In this document: one piece after another, positions 35,061 through 43,919 of the stretch
Position numbering within the stretch: position 1 is the first letter of the stretch
Layout: every line of letters begins with the position of its first letter
DNA from: Sutterella massiliensis
GTDB lineage: Bacteria; Pseudomonadota; Gammaproteobacteria; Burkholderiales; Burkholderiaceae_F
Reading direction: 5' to 3'
DNA length: 64,000 nt
NCBI RefSeq assembly: GCF_016899755.1
Contig: NZ_JACJJC010000005.1
Span: 98,146 to 162,145, forward strand
Made by a program: the position numbers and the translations under genes
Notes under the pieces: generated by a model
Database searches by the model: none
The model's input: only the letters and a program-made list of their open reading frames with translations
What the model was told of the DNA's origin: nothing

Positions 35061-36377
35061 TCAGTGACGCTTGGCTTCCCCGATCAGATGCGTGCTGTCG
35101 TACTGACTCTGATTGCGGTGGTGCTTGAAGATCACGAGTCCCATCGAAATCATCACGAAAGCGCCGAAGACGAGCATCGTGGTCGGCACCGAGAGATCGA
35201 GCTTGATCAAGAGCGAGTAGACGCCGAGCATCGTGAGAATAGAAAGATTTTCGTTGAAATTCTGCACGGCAATGGAGCGTCCCGCGCTCATAAGCACGTG
35301 ACCGCGGTGCTGCAAAAGCGCGTTCATCGGTACCACGAAGAAGCCGGCACAAATGCCTACGGCCACCATCGCTACGGCGGCGATGATCGTTGCCCAGGAG
35401 AGCTCGAACCCGAACATCGAAAGGCCGCCTTCAGGGGCCATGCTGCGGTCGAAGTAGGCCATGCACGTGACGAGAATCCCCATGAGGATCCCCATCGGCA
35501 GGACGGAGAGCGACTTCTTAAGCGGTACCTTCGCGGCGGCGAGTATGGCGCCGATGGCAATTCCGATGCTTACGACGGCCTGCATGACGGCGCCCTGCGA
35601 GAGGTCCATGCCGAGCGCATGGTCGCACCACTTGAGAACGAGGAACTGCAGCACGGCGCCCGCCCCCCAAAAGAGCGTCGTCACCGAAAGCGAAATCTGT
35701 CCGAGACGGTCGTGCCAGAGCAGAATGCAGCTCTCAAGGAATCCGCGGATCGAGTCGACGGGGTCGAAGCGCTGCTTGGGGTAGCGTGCTCCCGTGTCCG
35801 GGATGGCGAGGTTCACGAGTGAAGCGCTGAGGTAGACGAAAGCGATCGCAAAAATCGCGGCCTCGGCAAACTGCGAGAGGCCGAGCGCATTCAGGTGGAA
35901 GATGTCGAGAATGGGCTGTGCGATTTCGGGCTTGATGAGAACGCCGCCCAAGACGACGCCCAAAATGATCGAGCCCACGGTGAGGCCCTCAATCCAGCCG
36001 TTGGCGACGACGAGCTTCTCAGCAGGGAGGAGCTCCGTCAGGATTCCGTACTTTGCGGGTGAGTAGGCGGCGGCGCCCACGCCCACGATTGCATAAGCAA
36101 GAAGCGGATGCCCGCCGAACAGCATCAGGAGGCAGCCGCAGGCCTTGATGAAGTTCGTCAGGAACATCACGCGCCCCTTGGGCATCGAATCGGCGAAGAT
36201 GCCGACCCAGGCGGCCAAGAGCACGTAGCTCACCACGAAAAAGAGCTTCAGAAGCGGCGTCTGCCATTCGGGCGCGTTGAGGCTCGTGAGCAGAGCGATG
36301 GCGGCAATCAAGAGCGCATTGTCGGCGAGCGACGAAAGAAACTGCGCCGTCATGATGGTGTAAAAGCCGCGATTCAT
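35061..36377 (-). CDS. lplT: Lysophospholipid transporter LplT (MFS)
   Basis: The 438-residue major facilitator protein resembles LplT, which flips lysophospholipids across the inner membrane for re-acylation. It starts MNRGFYTIMTAQFLSSLADNAL, with the characteristic first helix. Other blocks are GIFADSMPKGRVMF (MFS loop motif), AKYGILTELLP and FVVPMNALLQHRG, with about 12 hydrophobic segments. No acyltransferase-ligase (Aas) gene is adjacent, although the two are often fused or linked. The ATG at 36377 is preferred over a TTG 63 bases upstream, which would place the leader hairpin inside the gene. Confidence 0.88.
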   Translation of the reverse strand: MNRGFYTIMTAQFLSSLADNALLIAAIALLTSLNAPEWQTPLLKLFFVVSYVLLAAWVGIFADSMPKGRVMFLTNFIKACGCLLMLFGGHPLLAYAIVGVGAAAYSPAKYGILTELLPAEKLVVANGWIEGLTVGSIILGVVLGGVLIKPEIAQPILDIFHLNALGLSQFAEAAIFAIAFVYLSASLVNLAIPDTGARYPKQRFDPVDSIRGFLESCILLWHDRLGQISLSVTTLFWGAGAVLQFLVLKWCDHALGMDLSQGAVMQAVVSIGIAIGAILAAAKVPLKKSLSVLPMGILMGILVTCMAYFDRSMAPEGGLSMFGFELSWATIIAAVAMVAVGICAGFFVVPMNALLQHRGHVLMSAGRSIAVQNFNENLSILTMLGVYSLLIKLDLSVPTTMLVFGAFVMISMGLVIFKHHRNQSQYDSTHLIGEAKRH

Positions 36378-36400
36378 AAGATGTGTGAAACCTATGAAGC

Positions 36401-36420
36401 GAACGCCCTCGCGGGCGTTC
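36401..36420 (-). other. Small perfect hairpin in the lplT leader
   Basis: GAACGCCC-TCGC-GGGCGTTC, 8-bp arms, 24 bases upstream of the lplT start. It could shape translation or be the end of the upstream AEC-carrier transcript. No T-run follows directly on the minus strand. Confidence 0.5.
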
Positions 36421-36550
36421 TGGAGTTTGCGAGTGTTCAAGCGGCCGCTGCGAGAAGCAAAAAAACACCCCCCGGCGCCGGCTCGAATGCCTGGAAACGA
36501 TGGCTGATTTTAGCAAAGGCCGCAGAAGGTCAATGACGGCGGACGGCGCT

Positions 36551-37492
36551 CTAGAGAAGCAAAAACGCGAGCCAGAAGGGCAGCGTTGCCATCGCGGCCA
36601 ATGTCTGTGCGGTCGTGACATTCGCAACCGCTCCGGCATCGCCGCGCATGCTCGCTGTCATCACGTAGCAGGACTGCGCGGTCGGGAGCGCCGCAAAAAC
36701 GATTGCTACGCCCGCTTCCACGGGCGAAAGCCCAAAGGCGACACCCATGCCCCAGGCGATGAGAGGCACGAGGAGCAGTCGGTCGACGCACGACGCCGCA
36801 ATGAGCGGCATATGGGCGCGGAAGTCTTCCGTGCGGAGCCCGGCGCCGATGCAGAGAAGCCCCATCGCGAGCGATGCGTTGCCGAGGTCGGCAAGAAAGA
36901 TGTGCGCGGTCTGCGGCACCTTGAAGCCGCTCACGTTCACGATGAGGCCGAGCACGGTGGCAATGATGAGCGGGTTGCGAACGACGGCCTTCACGGTCGA
37001 AGCGAAAACGTTCGTGCGTGCGCCAGCCTGCGCGCCCGCTTCTTTACGGGCAACTGCCGCAGCGAGCACGCTCACGGCGATGGCGTTGCTGATCGGCACC
37101 CAGAATGCAATGAGAAGCGCTAAAAGCGATGTGCCTTCATCGCCGTAGAGGCGGGAGGCGACGGCAAAGCCGATGTACGTATTGAAGCGAAAGCCGCACT
37201 GAAAGACGGAGGCGTGCGTCCAGTCGCTATCTTTGACAACGTAGCGAACGCACCAGGCGACAAGGACGGCAATGAGCATGCCGGTGACGGCGACCGTCAG
37301 AAATTTGCTCGCCGAGGAGAGTCCGATCGAGGCGCTCGACACCGAATTGAAGAGCAGCGGAGGAAAAAGCACATAGAAGACGAGCTTTTCGGCCTTATCC
37401 CAAAAGGCACGCGGATAGTCGAGCTTTCTCGCGAGGAAAAGCCCCAAAAGAATGACGAGGAAGTCAGGGAGTATCAGAAGAACGCTTTCCAT
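36551..37492 (-). CDS. AEC (auxin efflux carrier) family transporter
   Basis: A 313-residue membrane protein with ten hydrophobic segments in two five-helix halves. It starts MESVLLILPDFLVILLGLFLARKL, as is usual for bacterial AEC permeases. Typical stretches are FRFNTYIGFAVASRLYG after helix 4 and ALPTAQSCYVMTASMRGDA in the ninth helix region. Characterised bacterial members move malate, malonate or other organic acids. It is divergent from the LysR regulator at 37635 across 142 bp, a classic regulator-target arrangement, so that regulator probably controls it. Confidence 0.85.
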   Translation of the reverse strand: MESVLLILPDFLVILLGLFLARKLDYPRAFWDKAEKLVFYVLFPPLLFNSVSSASIGLSSASKFLTVAVTGMLIAVLVAWCVRYVVKDSDWTHASVFQCGFRFNTYIGFAVASRLYGDEGTSLLALLIAFWVPISNAIAVSVLAAAVARKEAGAQAGARTNVFASTVKAVVRNPLIIATVLGLIVNVSGFKVPQTAHIFLADLGNASLAMGLLCIGAGLRTEDFRAHMPLIAASCVDRLLLVPLIAWGMGVAFGLSPVEAGVAIVFAALPTAQSCYVMTASMRGDAGAVANVTTAQTLAAMATLPFWLAFLLL

Positions 37493-37634
37493 GGCGCGTG
37501 CGCTTCCCAATGCGTTGACGGTGTTGATCGGTCGGTCCTGCGGGTGCAAGGATCCTACGCTCGGTCTTCTTTCGATGTGTTCTTCATTAGACTTCCTTAT
37601 GATTTTTCGTAATGAATAATGATGGAAGCGCAAA

Positions 37635-38726
37635 GTGAAGAAGGAGCTGCGTACGGACGGCAAGAGAGGCGGGGCACCGATCGCGGTTGAGGCGCGCGAA
37701 CAAGGTCAAGCGGCGAAGGCACCCGCACGACCCATTCGATCGTACGGCGACCTGCGTGCGCTGCAGCCCGCGCATCTCGCTGTTTTCAGTCAGGCTGTGC
37801 GCGCCGGGACGTTTTCGGAGACTGCGAAGGTGCTCGGTCTCACGCAGTCGGCCGTCTCGCAAACGATCGAACGACTCGAGGCGCAGCTCGGACTTACGCT
37901 TTTCGATCGAACAAGCCGGCCGGCGGAACTCACTTCCCAAGGTCGCGAGGTCTTTAAGCTTGCTGTCGGTCTGCTTGAAGAGGCGGAGCGCTTTCTCGAG
38001 GCCGTTGAAGGCTTGCGCGCGGGCGAAGTGCGCTCGCTTCGCTTCGGCATCACGGAAGTGGCGGGCAGCTACGCATCGGCTGCGCTCGAAGCGGCGCTTA
38101 TTCCGCGCGTGGACGCCTTTGAGGCTTCGGGCGGCCTCATTCCGAAAGTGCTCGACGACTTTGGCAAAGGGCGTCTGGACGTCGTGGTGGCCCCCGACAT
38201 TCCGGCGGACCGCCGGCTGATCGCGTTCGAACTCATGTGCGAGGACTATCTCATCGTGTGTCCGAAGGCCGCTGCCGCGAAAGACTTTCTGCCTGTCGAG
38301 GTTTTGCTCGAGCGGCTGCGGCTCCCCTTTGTGTCCTATCGGCACGAGTCGCTCGACTGGTGCCGTTCGCAAGGCATGCTGCGCATGCTCGGGGTGGCGC
38401 CGCACGACGCGATCTCGCTCGAAAACACCCAAGCCGTGGCAAGCGCCGTGTCGGCCGGGTTCGGCTGGACGATTTTGCCGCCCACGAGCCTCTGGTGCGT
38501 GCGGCATGCGCTCGATCGCGTTTCCGTACACTCGATCGGTGCCGTTTCGATCGAAAAAACGCTTTGGGCAGCTGCCGGCGCGCAGCGCTTTCGAGCGCTT
38601 GCCCTGGAAGCGGCTCGGGTGTTTCGGACGCGCTTTGAGACCGATTGGCTTCCCGAACTCTTGGCGAGAAAGCCCGAGCTCGGGCGTTTCGTGCGCGCGA
38701 GTGCACTGCCGCTTCCCGCTGCCTGA
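37635..38726 (+). CDS. LysR-family transcriptional regulator, probable controller of the AEC carrier
   Basis: A 363-residue LysR protein with an unusually long, Arg/Ala-rich N-terminal stretch of about 42 residues before the helix-turn-helix (AGTFSETAKVLGLTQSAVSQTIERLEAQLG, about residues 57-86). The effector domain occupies about 130-340. The GTG start at 37635 is the only reasonable one, since no ATG occurs before the DNA-binding domain, although an internal start closer to that domain cannot be excluded. Divergent from the AEC transporter. Confidence 0.87.
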   Translation: MKKELRTDGKRGGAPIAVEAREQGQAAKAPARPIRSYGDLRALQPAHLAVFSQAVRAGTFSETAKVLGLTQSAVSQTIERLEAQLGLTLFDRTSRPAELTSQGREVFKLAVGLLEEAERFLEAVEGLRAGEVRSLRFGITEVAGSYASAALEAALIPRVDAFEASGGLIPKVLDDFGKGRLDVVVAPDIPADRRLIAFELMCEDYLIVCPKAAAAKDFLPVEVLLERLRLPFVSYRHESLDWCRSQGMLRMLGVAPHDAISLENTQAVASAVSAGFGWTILPPTSLWCVRHALDRVSVHSIGAVSIEKTLWAAAGAQRFRALALEAARVFRTRFETDWLPELLARKPELGRFVRASALPLPAA

Positions 38727-38918
38727 TGCCGAACCTGTAACAGGCCGAGACTTTTTGGGGAGCGAGTCGACGGCATAGGCCGTGCGGCAAGCGAGTAAGA
38801 TAAACGGCCTCCGGCGGACGTTCGGCGGCTCGAGCGCTCGCACACCAACAAGAACACACATGCGGCAGCTCGTCGGAAAGCGACGGCGCGCCGTCCTCGG
38901 AAGGAGAAAGCGTACGCC

Positions 38919-40037
38919 ATGTCGCGTCCCATTTATGCCGAAATCGATCTCAATGCCCTGAAGCACAATCTCGCTCGCATTCGCGAATGCGCCGCCGGGC
39001 GCGACGTCTGGGCAGTTGTCAAGGCCAATGCCTACGGGCACGGACTTGAAAATGCCGTGAAGGCTTTTGCCGATGCCGACGGGCTCGCCACGATCGACCT
39101 CTGCGACGCTGAACGGGCTCGCAATGCCGGCTGGACGCGGCGCATTCTTCTTCTCGAAGGGTTTTTCGACGCCTCCGACATCGAACCGCTGCAGCGCCTC
39201 AAGGTCGAAACGATCATTCATTCGCCCTGGCAGATTGAGATTTTGCGCCGCGCCAAGCTCGAAGACGTTCGCTGCCACATCAAGGTCAATTCCGGCATGA
39301 ACCGCCTGGGGTTCCTCCCCGTTGAAGTCAATACCGTCTACGACCAGCTCACGGCCATCAAGGGTGTGCGCGTCATGGGAGTCGTAACGCACTTTGCCAA
39401 TGCCGAACCCTCCTACTCGGCGCAGAAGCCCGCTTCGGTCGAAAAGCAGCTGAGCCGCATGGGACGGCTCGCTCACAGCGCGACCGCAGCCTGCATGGCC
39501 AATTCCGCCGGCATTCTTTTTCACCCGGAAGTGGGCGGCTGCGCCGTGCGCGGCGGGATTGCCCTTTACGGCGTGAGTCCCGACAGCCACATTTCCTCCG
39601 AAGAGCTCGGCATCGTTCCGGCGATGAGTCTCAAGGCGAAAATCATCGCGATTCAGGAAATCGCGGCCGGCGAAGCCGTGGGCTACGGTTCGCGCTGGAT
39701 CGCCAAGCGTCCTTCGCGCATCGCGGTTGTCGCCTGCGGCTACGCCGACGGCTATCCTCGGTCGATGCCCGACGGCGCCCCTGTCTGGGTTGAAGGGCAG
39801 ATCGCGCCGCTTGCGGGGGCTGTCTCGATGGACATGCTCGAAATCGACGTCACGGACATCCCGAAGGCCGCGCTTGGCTCCGAGGTGGAGCTCTGGGGGA
39901 AGAATCTTTCGGTCAACAAAGTGGCTGCCGCCTGCGGCACGATCGGCTACGAGCTCCTTTGCGCGCTTGCGCGACGCGTACCCGTGCGCGTGAACGAAAG
40001 CGAGGCAGACCGGACGAGCGAGCACGCCGATGGCTAA
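38919..40037 (+). CDS. alr: Alanine racemase
   Basis: PLP enzyme making D-alanine for peptidoglycan. The 372-residue protein carries the PLP lysine K35 (AVVKANAYGHG) and the catalytic tyrosine Y256 (AVGYGSRW). Other expected blocks are HIKVNSGMNRLG, VTHFANAE, RGGIALYG and GAVSMDMLEIDVTD. A GAAGGAG site lies upstream of the ATG. Its last 8 bases overlap radA, so the two are co-translated, a common beta-proteobacterial pairing. Confidence 0.96.
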   Translation: MSRPIYAEIDLNALKHNLARIRECAAGRDVWAVVKANAYGHGLENAVKAFADADGLATIDLCDAERARNAGWTRRILLLEGFFDASDIEPLQRLKVETIIHSPWQIEILRRAKLEDVRCHIKVNSGMNRLGFLPVEVNTVYDQLTAIKGVRVMGVVTHFANAEPSYSAQKPASVEKQLSRMGRLAHSATAACMANSAGILFHPEVGGCAVRGGIALYGVSPDSHISSEELGIVPAMSLKAKIIAIQEIAAGEAVGYGSRWIAKRPSRIAVVACGYADGYPRSMPDGAPVWVEGQIAPLAGAVSMDMLEIDVTDIPKAALGSEVELWGKNLSVNKVAAACGTIGYELLCALARRVPVRVNESEADRTSEHADG

Positions 40038-41427
40038 GCGAGACCGCGTCGAATTCGTCTGCTCCGAGTGCGGCGGTACGACCGCCAAGTGGCACGGGCA
40101 GTGTCCGCACTGCAAGGCGTGGAATACGTTGCAGGAATTCAAGGTGACGACAAAGGGCGCCGCCTCCCGCTACTCGAGCGACGCGCGCGATGTCCGTTCG
40201 TCGCGCGGCTTTGTCGACACGACCGGCGCCGTGCAGAACCTAGCCGAGGTAAGCATCGAGGAAGCGCCGCGCATCGTTACGGGGCTCTCGGAATTCGACC
40301 GAGTCATGGGCGGCGGTCTCGTGCGCGGGGGCGTGGCGCTCATTGGCGGCGATCCAGGGATCGGCAAGTCGACGCTTCTCATTCAGGTCATGGCGCGGCT
40401 CGTCGCGCTCGGTATTCCGTCGCTATACGTCTCGGGCGAAGAGAGCGCCTCGCAGATTGCGCTGCGCGCGCAGCGCCTGCAGTTGCCGCTTGAAGGTATG
40501 CGGCTCATGAGCGAAATCGAACTCGAACATATCGAAGCCGTCATCATCAAAGAAAAGCCCGCCTTCGTCGTGATCGACTCGATTCAGACGCTTTTTTCTG
40601 GAGAGCTCGACAGTGCGCCGGGCTCCGTTTCACAAGTGCGGGAGTGCGCGGCGCGCTTGACGCGTATCGCCAAGACCTACGGCGTCACGCTCTTTTTCGT
40701 CGGGCACGTCACCAAAGAGGGTGCGCTTGCCGGCCCCCGCATTCTCGAACACATCGTCGACACGGTGCTTTATTTCGAGGGTGACACGCACTCGAACTTC
40801 CGACTCGTGCGCGCCTTCAAGAATCGCTTCGGCGCCGTGAACGAGCTCGGCGTCTTTGCGATGACCGATCACGGGTTGCGCGGTGTGACGAATCCTTCGG
40901 CGATCTTTCTCTCCGAATACAAATCCAATATTCCGGGCTCGACCGTGCTCGTGACGCAGGAAGGTACGCGTCCGATTCTTGTCGAAGTGCAGGCGCTCGT
41001 CGATCAGTCGCATCTGCCGACGCCAAGGCGTCTGTCGGTTGGCGTCGATACGCAGCGCCTTGCAATGCTTCTCGCGGTGCTTCACCGTCACGCGGGCGTC
41101 GCGCTCTTTGATCAGGATGTTTTCGTCAATGCCGTTGGCGGCGTGAAGATCTCCGAAACGGCAGCCGATCTCGCGGTTCTCGTGGCGATTCATTCAAGCT
41201 TTCGCAACAAGCCCCTTTCGCCCGGACTTGTCGTCTTCGGCGAAGTGGGGCTCGCCGGCGAAATCCGTCCCGCGCCAAGAGGGCAGGAGCGTCTTCGAGA
41301 GGCGGCCAAACTTGGTTTCTCGCGCGCCGTGATTCCGCGCGCCAATGCGCCCAAACAGCCGATTGACGGTCTTGAAATCGTCGCTGTCGACCGCTTGTCG
41401 GACGCGCTTGCCGCCGTCATCCGGTAG
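40030..41427 (+). CDS. radA: DNA repair protein RadA
   Basis: RecA-like helicase that processes recombination intermediates. The 465-residue protein has an N-terminal four-Cys zinc finger (CSECGG and CPHC, residues about 10-28). It then has Walker A GDPGIGKST near 110, the RadA-specific KNRFG near 258 and a C-terminal Lon-protease-like domain lacking protease function (VFVNAVGGVKISETAADLAVLVAI). The start overlaps alr by 8 bases. Confidence 0.96.
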   Translation: MAKRDRVEFVCSECGGTTAKWHGQCPHCKAWNTLQEFKVTTKGAASRYSSDARDVRSSRGFVDTTGAVQNLAEVSIEEAPRIVTGLSEFDRVMGGGLVRGGVALIGGDPGIGKSTLLIQVMARLVALGIPSLYVSGEESASQIALRAQRLQLPLEGMRLMSEIELEHIEAVIIKEKPAFVVIDSIQTLFSGELDSAPGSVSQVRECAARLTRIAKTYGVTLFFVGHVTKEGALAGPRILEHIVDTVLYFEGDTHSNFRLVRAFKNRFGAVNELGVFAMTDHGLRGVTNPSAIFLSEYKSNIPGSTVLVTQEGTRPILVEVQALVDQSHLPTPRRLSVGVDTQRLAMLLAVLHRHAGVALFDQDVFVNAVGGVKISETAADLAVLVAIHSSFRNKPLSPGLVVFGEVGLAGEIRPAPRGQERLREAAKLGFSRAVIPRANAPKQPIDGLEIVAVDRLSDALAAVIR

Positions 41428-41556
41428 TAAAAAAGGTACGCAAAAGGCGCTCGAAGGCCGCTTAGAATGGATAACACCTCTGTCGGAGCGGCTTACCCGA
41501 CGCGAAGCGTACCGTTCGCTCCGATCCGATTTTTTCTTTTTCGAAGGAATTTCGAA

Positions 41557-42633
41557 ATGACCACGTTAACGAAGCTTCTCCCGCCGGGTGCTGCGCCCGC
41601 GAAGATCATCCTCGAGCGAGCCGGCGGCCTCGTGCTTACTTCTGCCGAGCGCGCCGAGTGCCCCAAGACGATCACCACCGCTGCCGGTGAAGTGAGCGTT
41701 GCGGTCGAAGAAATGCGCCCGCTCGAAGTGGGCGATGTCTTTGTAGACGATGCGGGTGCTTTCTGGGTCGTACAGCCTGCCGTCGAACAGATTCTGCATG
41801 TGACGGGCGATATCGATGTGATGCGTGAAGCCGTTGCGGCGCTCATCAACCGCGGCGTGCGCGTCGCGCAGGCGCCCGACGGGTTCGCCGTGTTGCCGCT
41901 GCCGAATCTTGCGCAGATGCTCGGTATGGTGGGGCTCACCGTGACCCCTGTCGAAGCGCCTTTCGATCCGATTCAGTTTGTTGAATCGGGCTGCGGCTGC
42001 GGCCATCACGGCGGCGGCTGCGGTTGCGGCCACCACCATCATCATGATCACGAGTGCGGCTGTGGCCATCATCACGATCATGAAGGCGAATGCGGCTGCG
42101 GTCACCATCATCACCACGACCACGAAGGCGAGTGCTGCTGCGGCGATCACGGCGATGAACACAAGCACGAACACGGTGAAGGCTGCTGCTGCGGGCACGA
42201 TCACGCGCATTCGCATGAAGGCGAATGCGGCTGCGGTCATCATCACCACGACCACGAAGGCGAGTGCTGCTGCGGCGGTCACGGCGATGAACACAAGCAC
42301 GAACACGGTGAAGGCTGCTGCTGCGGGCACGATCACGCGCATTCGCATGAAGGCGAATGCGGCTGCGGTCATCATCACCACGACCACGAAGGCGAGTGCT
42401 GCTGCGGCGGTCATGGCGATGAACACAAGCATGAACACGGTGAAGGTTGCTGCTGCGGGCACGATCACGCGCATTCGCACGAAAGTGAATGCGGCTGCGG
42501 TCACCATCACCGCGACCATGAAGGCGAGTGCTGCTGCGGCCACGGTCATGAACACGACCACGAGGACGGTGAAGGCTGCTGCTGCGGTCGTCATGCGCAA
42601 GAGGCTGACGGCACGCAGAAGAAGACCGAATAA
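41557..42633 (+). CDS. UreE-like metallochaperone with a large His/Cys repeat tail
   Basis: A 358-residue protein in two parts. Residues 1-145 follow the UreE fold: the C-terminal UreE pattern is seen in INRGVRVAQAPDGF and LAQMLGMVGLTVTPVEAPFDP. The conserved UreE GNRH and the histidines before the MLG helix (HHDH in Klebsiella) are replaced by NRG and LPLP, so the usual dimer-interface nickel site is absent. Residues 146-358 are almost entirely His, Cys, Gly, Glu and Asp, built from four repeats of about 44 residues with up to 13 His and 8 Cys each. AAGGA lies 8 bases before the ATG. No urease genes are nearby. It probably binds and stores nickel, zinc or a similar metal, and could serve a hydrogenase or another enzyme. 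It follows radA by 129 bp and ends at a strong terminator. Confidence 0.75.
   Translation: MTTLTKLLPPGAAPAKIILERAGGLVLTSAERAECPKTITTAAGEVSVAVEEMRPLEVGDVFVDDAGAFWVVQPAVEQILHVTGDIDVMREAVAALINRGVRVAQAPDGFAVLPLPNLAQMLGMVGLTVTPVEAPFDPIQFVESGCGCGHHGGGCGCGHHHHHDHECGCGHHHDHEGECGCGHHHHHDHEGECCCGDHGDEHKHEHGEGCCCGHDHAHSHEGECGCGHHHHDHEGECCCGGHGDEHKHEHGEGCCCGHDHAHSHEGECGCGHHHHDHEGECCCGGHGDEHKHEHGEGCCCGHDHAHSHESECGCGHHHRDHEGECCCGHGHEHDHEDGEGCCCGRHAQEADGTQKKTE
42079..42597 (+). repeat. Four in-frame tandem repeats encoding the His/Cys tail
   Basis: Copies start at 42079 (135 bp, one extra His codon), 42214 (132 bp), 42346 (132 bp) and 42478 (about 120 bp, the most diverged). The two middle copies are nearly identical in DNA, showing recent duplication by unequal exchange or slippage. 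Unit order is HEGECGCG, a His run, EGECCCG, GDEHKHEHGEGCCCG, HDHAHS. Shorter related pieces occupy about 41992-42078. Confidence 0.9.
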
Positions 42634-42732
42634 ATCGCCAAGCACGATATGTGAAAGCGGCGCGGCAAGTGCTGCGCCGCCTTCCCGCGTTGGTAGCGCC
42701 GCCTGAGGCGTGTGCCCGACGCTCTTAAAAAG

Positions 42733-42777
42733 AAAGGCACGTTCTCTCGGCGTAACGCCGAAAGCAAACGTGCCTTT
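42733..42777. terminator. Bidirectional terminator between the UreE-like gene and tRNA-Leu
   Basis: AAAGGCACGTT pairs perfectly with AACGTGCCTTT (11 bp), with an inner TCGGCG / CGCCGA hairpin. A-runs before and T-runs after on the plus strand give U-tracts in both directions. Confidence 0.88.
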
Positions 42778-42826
42778 TTCGCTTCTGTCTCGAGGAGCAG
42801 CTCGCTCGCCGTGAAGCCGTTGTCTG

Positions 42827-42911
42827 TGGTGCGCGAGGCCGGATTTGAACCGGCACGCCGTGAAGCGTCAGGACCTAAACCTGGTGCGTCTACCAATTTC
42901 GCCACTCGCGC
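42827..42911 (-). tRNA. tRNA-Leu, anticodon TAG
   Basis: On the minus strand the 85-base sequence starts GCGCGAGTGGCGAAATTGG and ends CTCGCGCACCA, with the CCA encoded. The 7-bp acceptor stem is perfect. A long variable arm (ACGCTTCACGGCGT region) and the T-arm GGTTCAAATCC are present. The anticodon loop TTTAGGT gives anticodon TAG, reading CUA. Confidence 0.96.
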
Positions 42912-43008
42912 AGGAGTGGCGCATTGTAGCGGAAAAGTGCCGTGTTGCCCCGTCAAGCGGACAAAAAAAGTGAATTTTTGTCTGCTTGAGTGCGATCAAA
43001 GCGAGATT

Positions 43009-43578
43009 TTAGTTTCGAGTGACCTCTTCTTGCGTTTTCGCTTCCTCGCCGCTTTCGCGCAGCCAGAGCGTGCGGCGCTGCGTGTTGTATTCGCCCCAAG
43101 TGATGCGGCCCGCCAAAAGTGCTTTTTGGAGGTTCTCGATCAGGGGGTCGACCTCTCGGCGCGACGCCTCTGCCTGCTCAATGAGGTCGGGCTGTCCCGT
43201 CGAGATCATGAAGCTGCGCATCTCTTCGCTCAGCGTATGCGTGAGATCGAAAACGTCCTGAGCGGCCTTTTTCTGTGCGGCGGTGATTTTGGTGCGGTCG
43301 CGCATCATGACGTCCGTAATGCCGGCGGGCAGGCAGGCCGTTTTGGCAAAGTAGGGCTTGTACTTGGGGGAGACGCAAGCGGCGCGCATGCGCTCGCCAA
43401 TGCGTTCGACCTCTGCGTTGAAGCGTTGCTCTTCTGTACTCGCCGCATGCGTGTCGTGTGAAAGACCGGTCTCGGGGGCGTTCGTGCGATCGCCCACGGC
43501 GCAGGCGCCGAGCAGGACAACGGCCGTCGAGATCAAAATCGAGCGGGTAAACAAAGTGCGATGACGAGTGAGAAGCAT
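43009..43578 (-). CDS. Hypothetical lipoprotein
   Basis: The 189-residue protein has a lipoprotein signal: basic MLLTRHRTLFTRS, hydrophobic ILISTAVVLLG and the lipobox LGAC, with the lipidated Cys at about residue 26. The mature part is mostly helical and charged, with a block CVSPKYKPYFAKTACLPAGITDVMM containing two more Cys. I do not recognise a family. The ATG at 43578 is chosen because it places the signal correctly, although no good ribosome site is seen. It lies upstream of tRNA-Leu on the same strand and divergent from tig. Confidence 0.7.
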   Translation of the reverse strand: MLLTRHRTLFTRSILISTAVVLLGACAVGDRTNAPETGLSHDTHAASTEEQRFNAEVERIGERMRAACVSPKYKPYFAKTACLPAGITDVMMRDRTKITAAQKKAAQDVFDLTHTLSEEMRSFMISTGQPDLIEQAEASRREVDPLIENLQKALLAGRITWGEYNTQRRTLWLRESGEEAKTQEEVTRN

Positions 43579-43680
43579 GCGGAGAAAACAGTGCGAAAAA
43601 CGGTTCTGGCAAACAAAAATTTTCCAAGCCGAGCGCAAGTTTAGCGAAAACAGGCAATGCGCATCGGCGGGCTTCTTCGT

Positions 43681-43686
43681 TATAAT
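43681..43686 (+). promoter_or_regulatory. Possible -10 element of the tig promoter
   Basis: A perfect TATAAT stands about 230 bp before the tig start, in the gap divergent from the lipoprotein gene. The matching -35 (TGCGCA at 17-bp spacing) is poor, so this is tentative. Confidence 0.35.
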
Positions 43687-43919
43687 GCGAAGCTTCGAAT
43701 TCGGCTTTGGCATTCCGAGCGCTTTGCGCTTCGGGGGCAAAGCGAAGAAAAAGGACAGATTTTCAGACGGGCGGCTCGATCTCGAATCGGCAGCCGCTCG
43801 CTTTCCGGCGCCTCGCACGGGAAGCATGTTTCCACCGCTATCGAGCACGCTTTCGGCTTTAAGCGCGTCAATTGACGGCTGATCCCGAAGAGGCTCGATT
43901 TTTTTGCAAAGAACTCGAA

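Noticed and set aside
37587..40142. An 851-codon minus-strand frame spanning the LysR gene and alr
   Set aside because: It crosses two well-supported plus-strand genes and an intergenic gap, has no recognisable motif, and is explained by codon bias.
42079..42597. CRISPR array
   Set aside because: The regular repeats are inside a coding frame, lack unique spacers and encode His/Cys units. No cas genes are present.
41557..42633. A urease gene cluster around the UreE-like gene
   Set aside because: Neighbours are radA, tRNA-Leu and a lipoprotein gene. No ureA, B, C, D, F or G is present.
41566..42645. A repetitive minus-strand frame (Ala/Val/Met/Thr repeats) opposite the UreE-like gene
   Set aside because: It looks like a repeat membrane protein only because it is the complement of the His/Cys repeats. 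The plus strand has the ribosome site and the folded domain.
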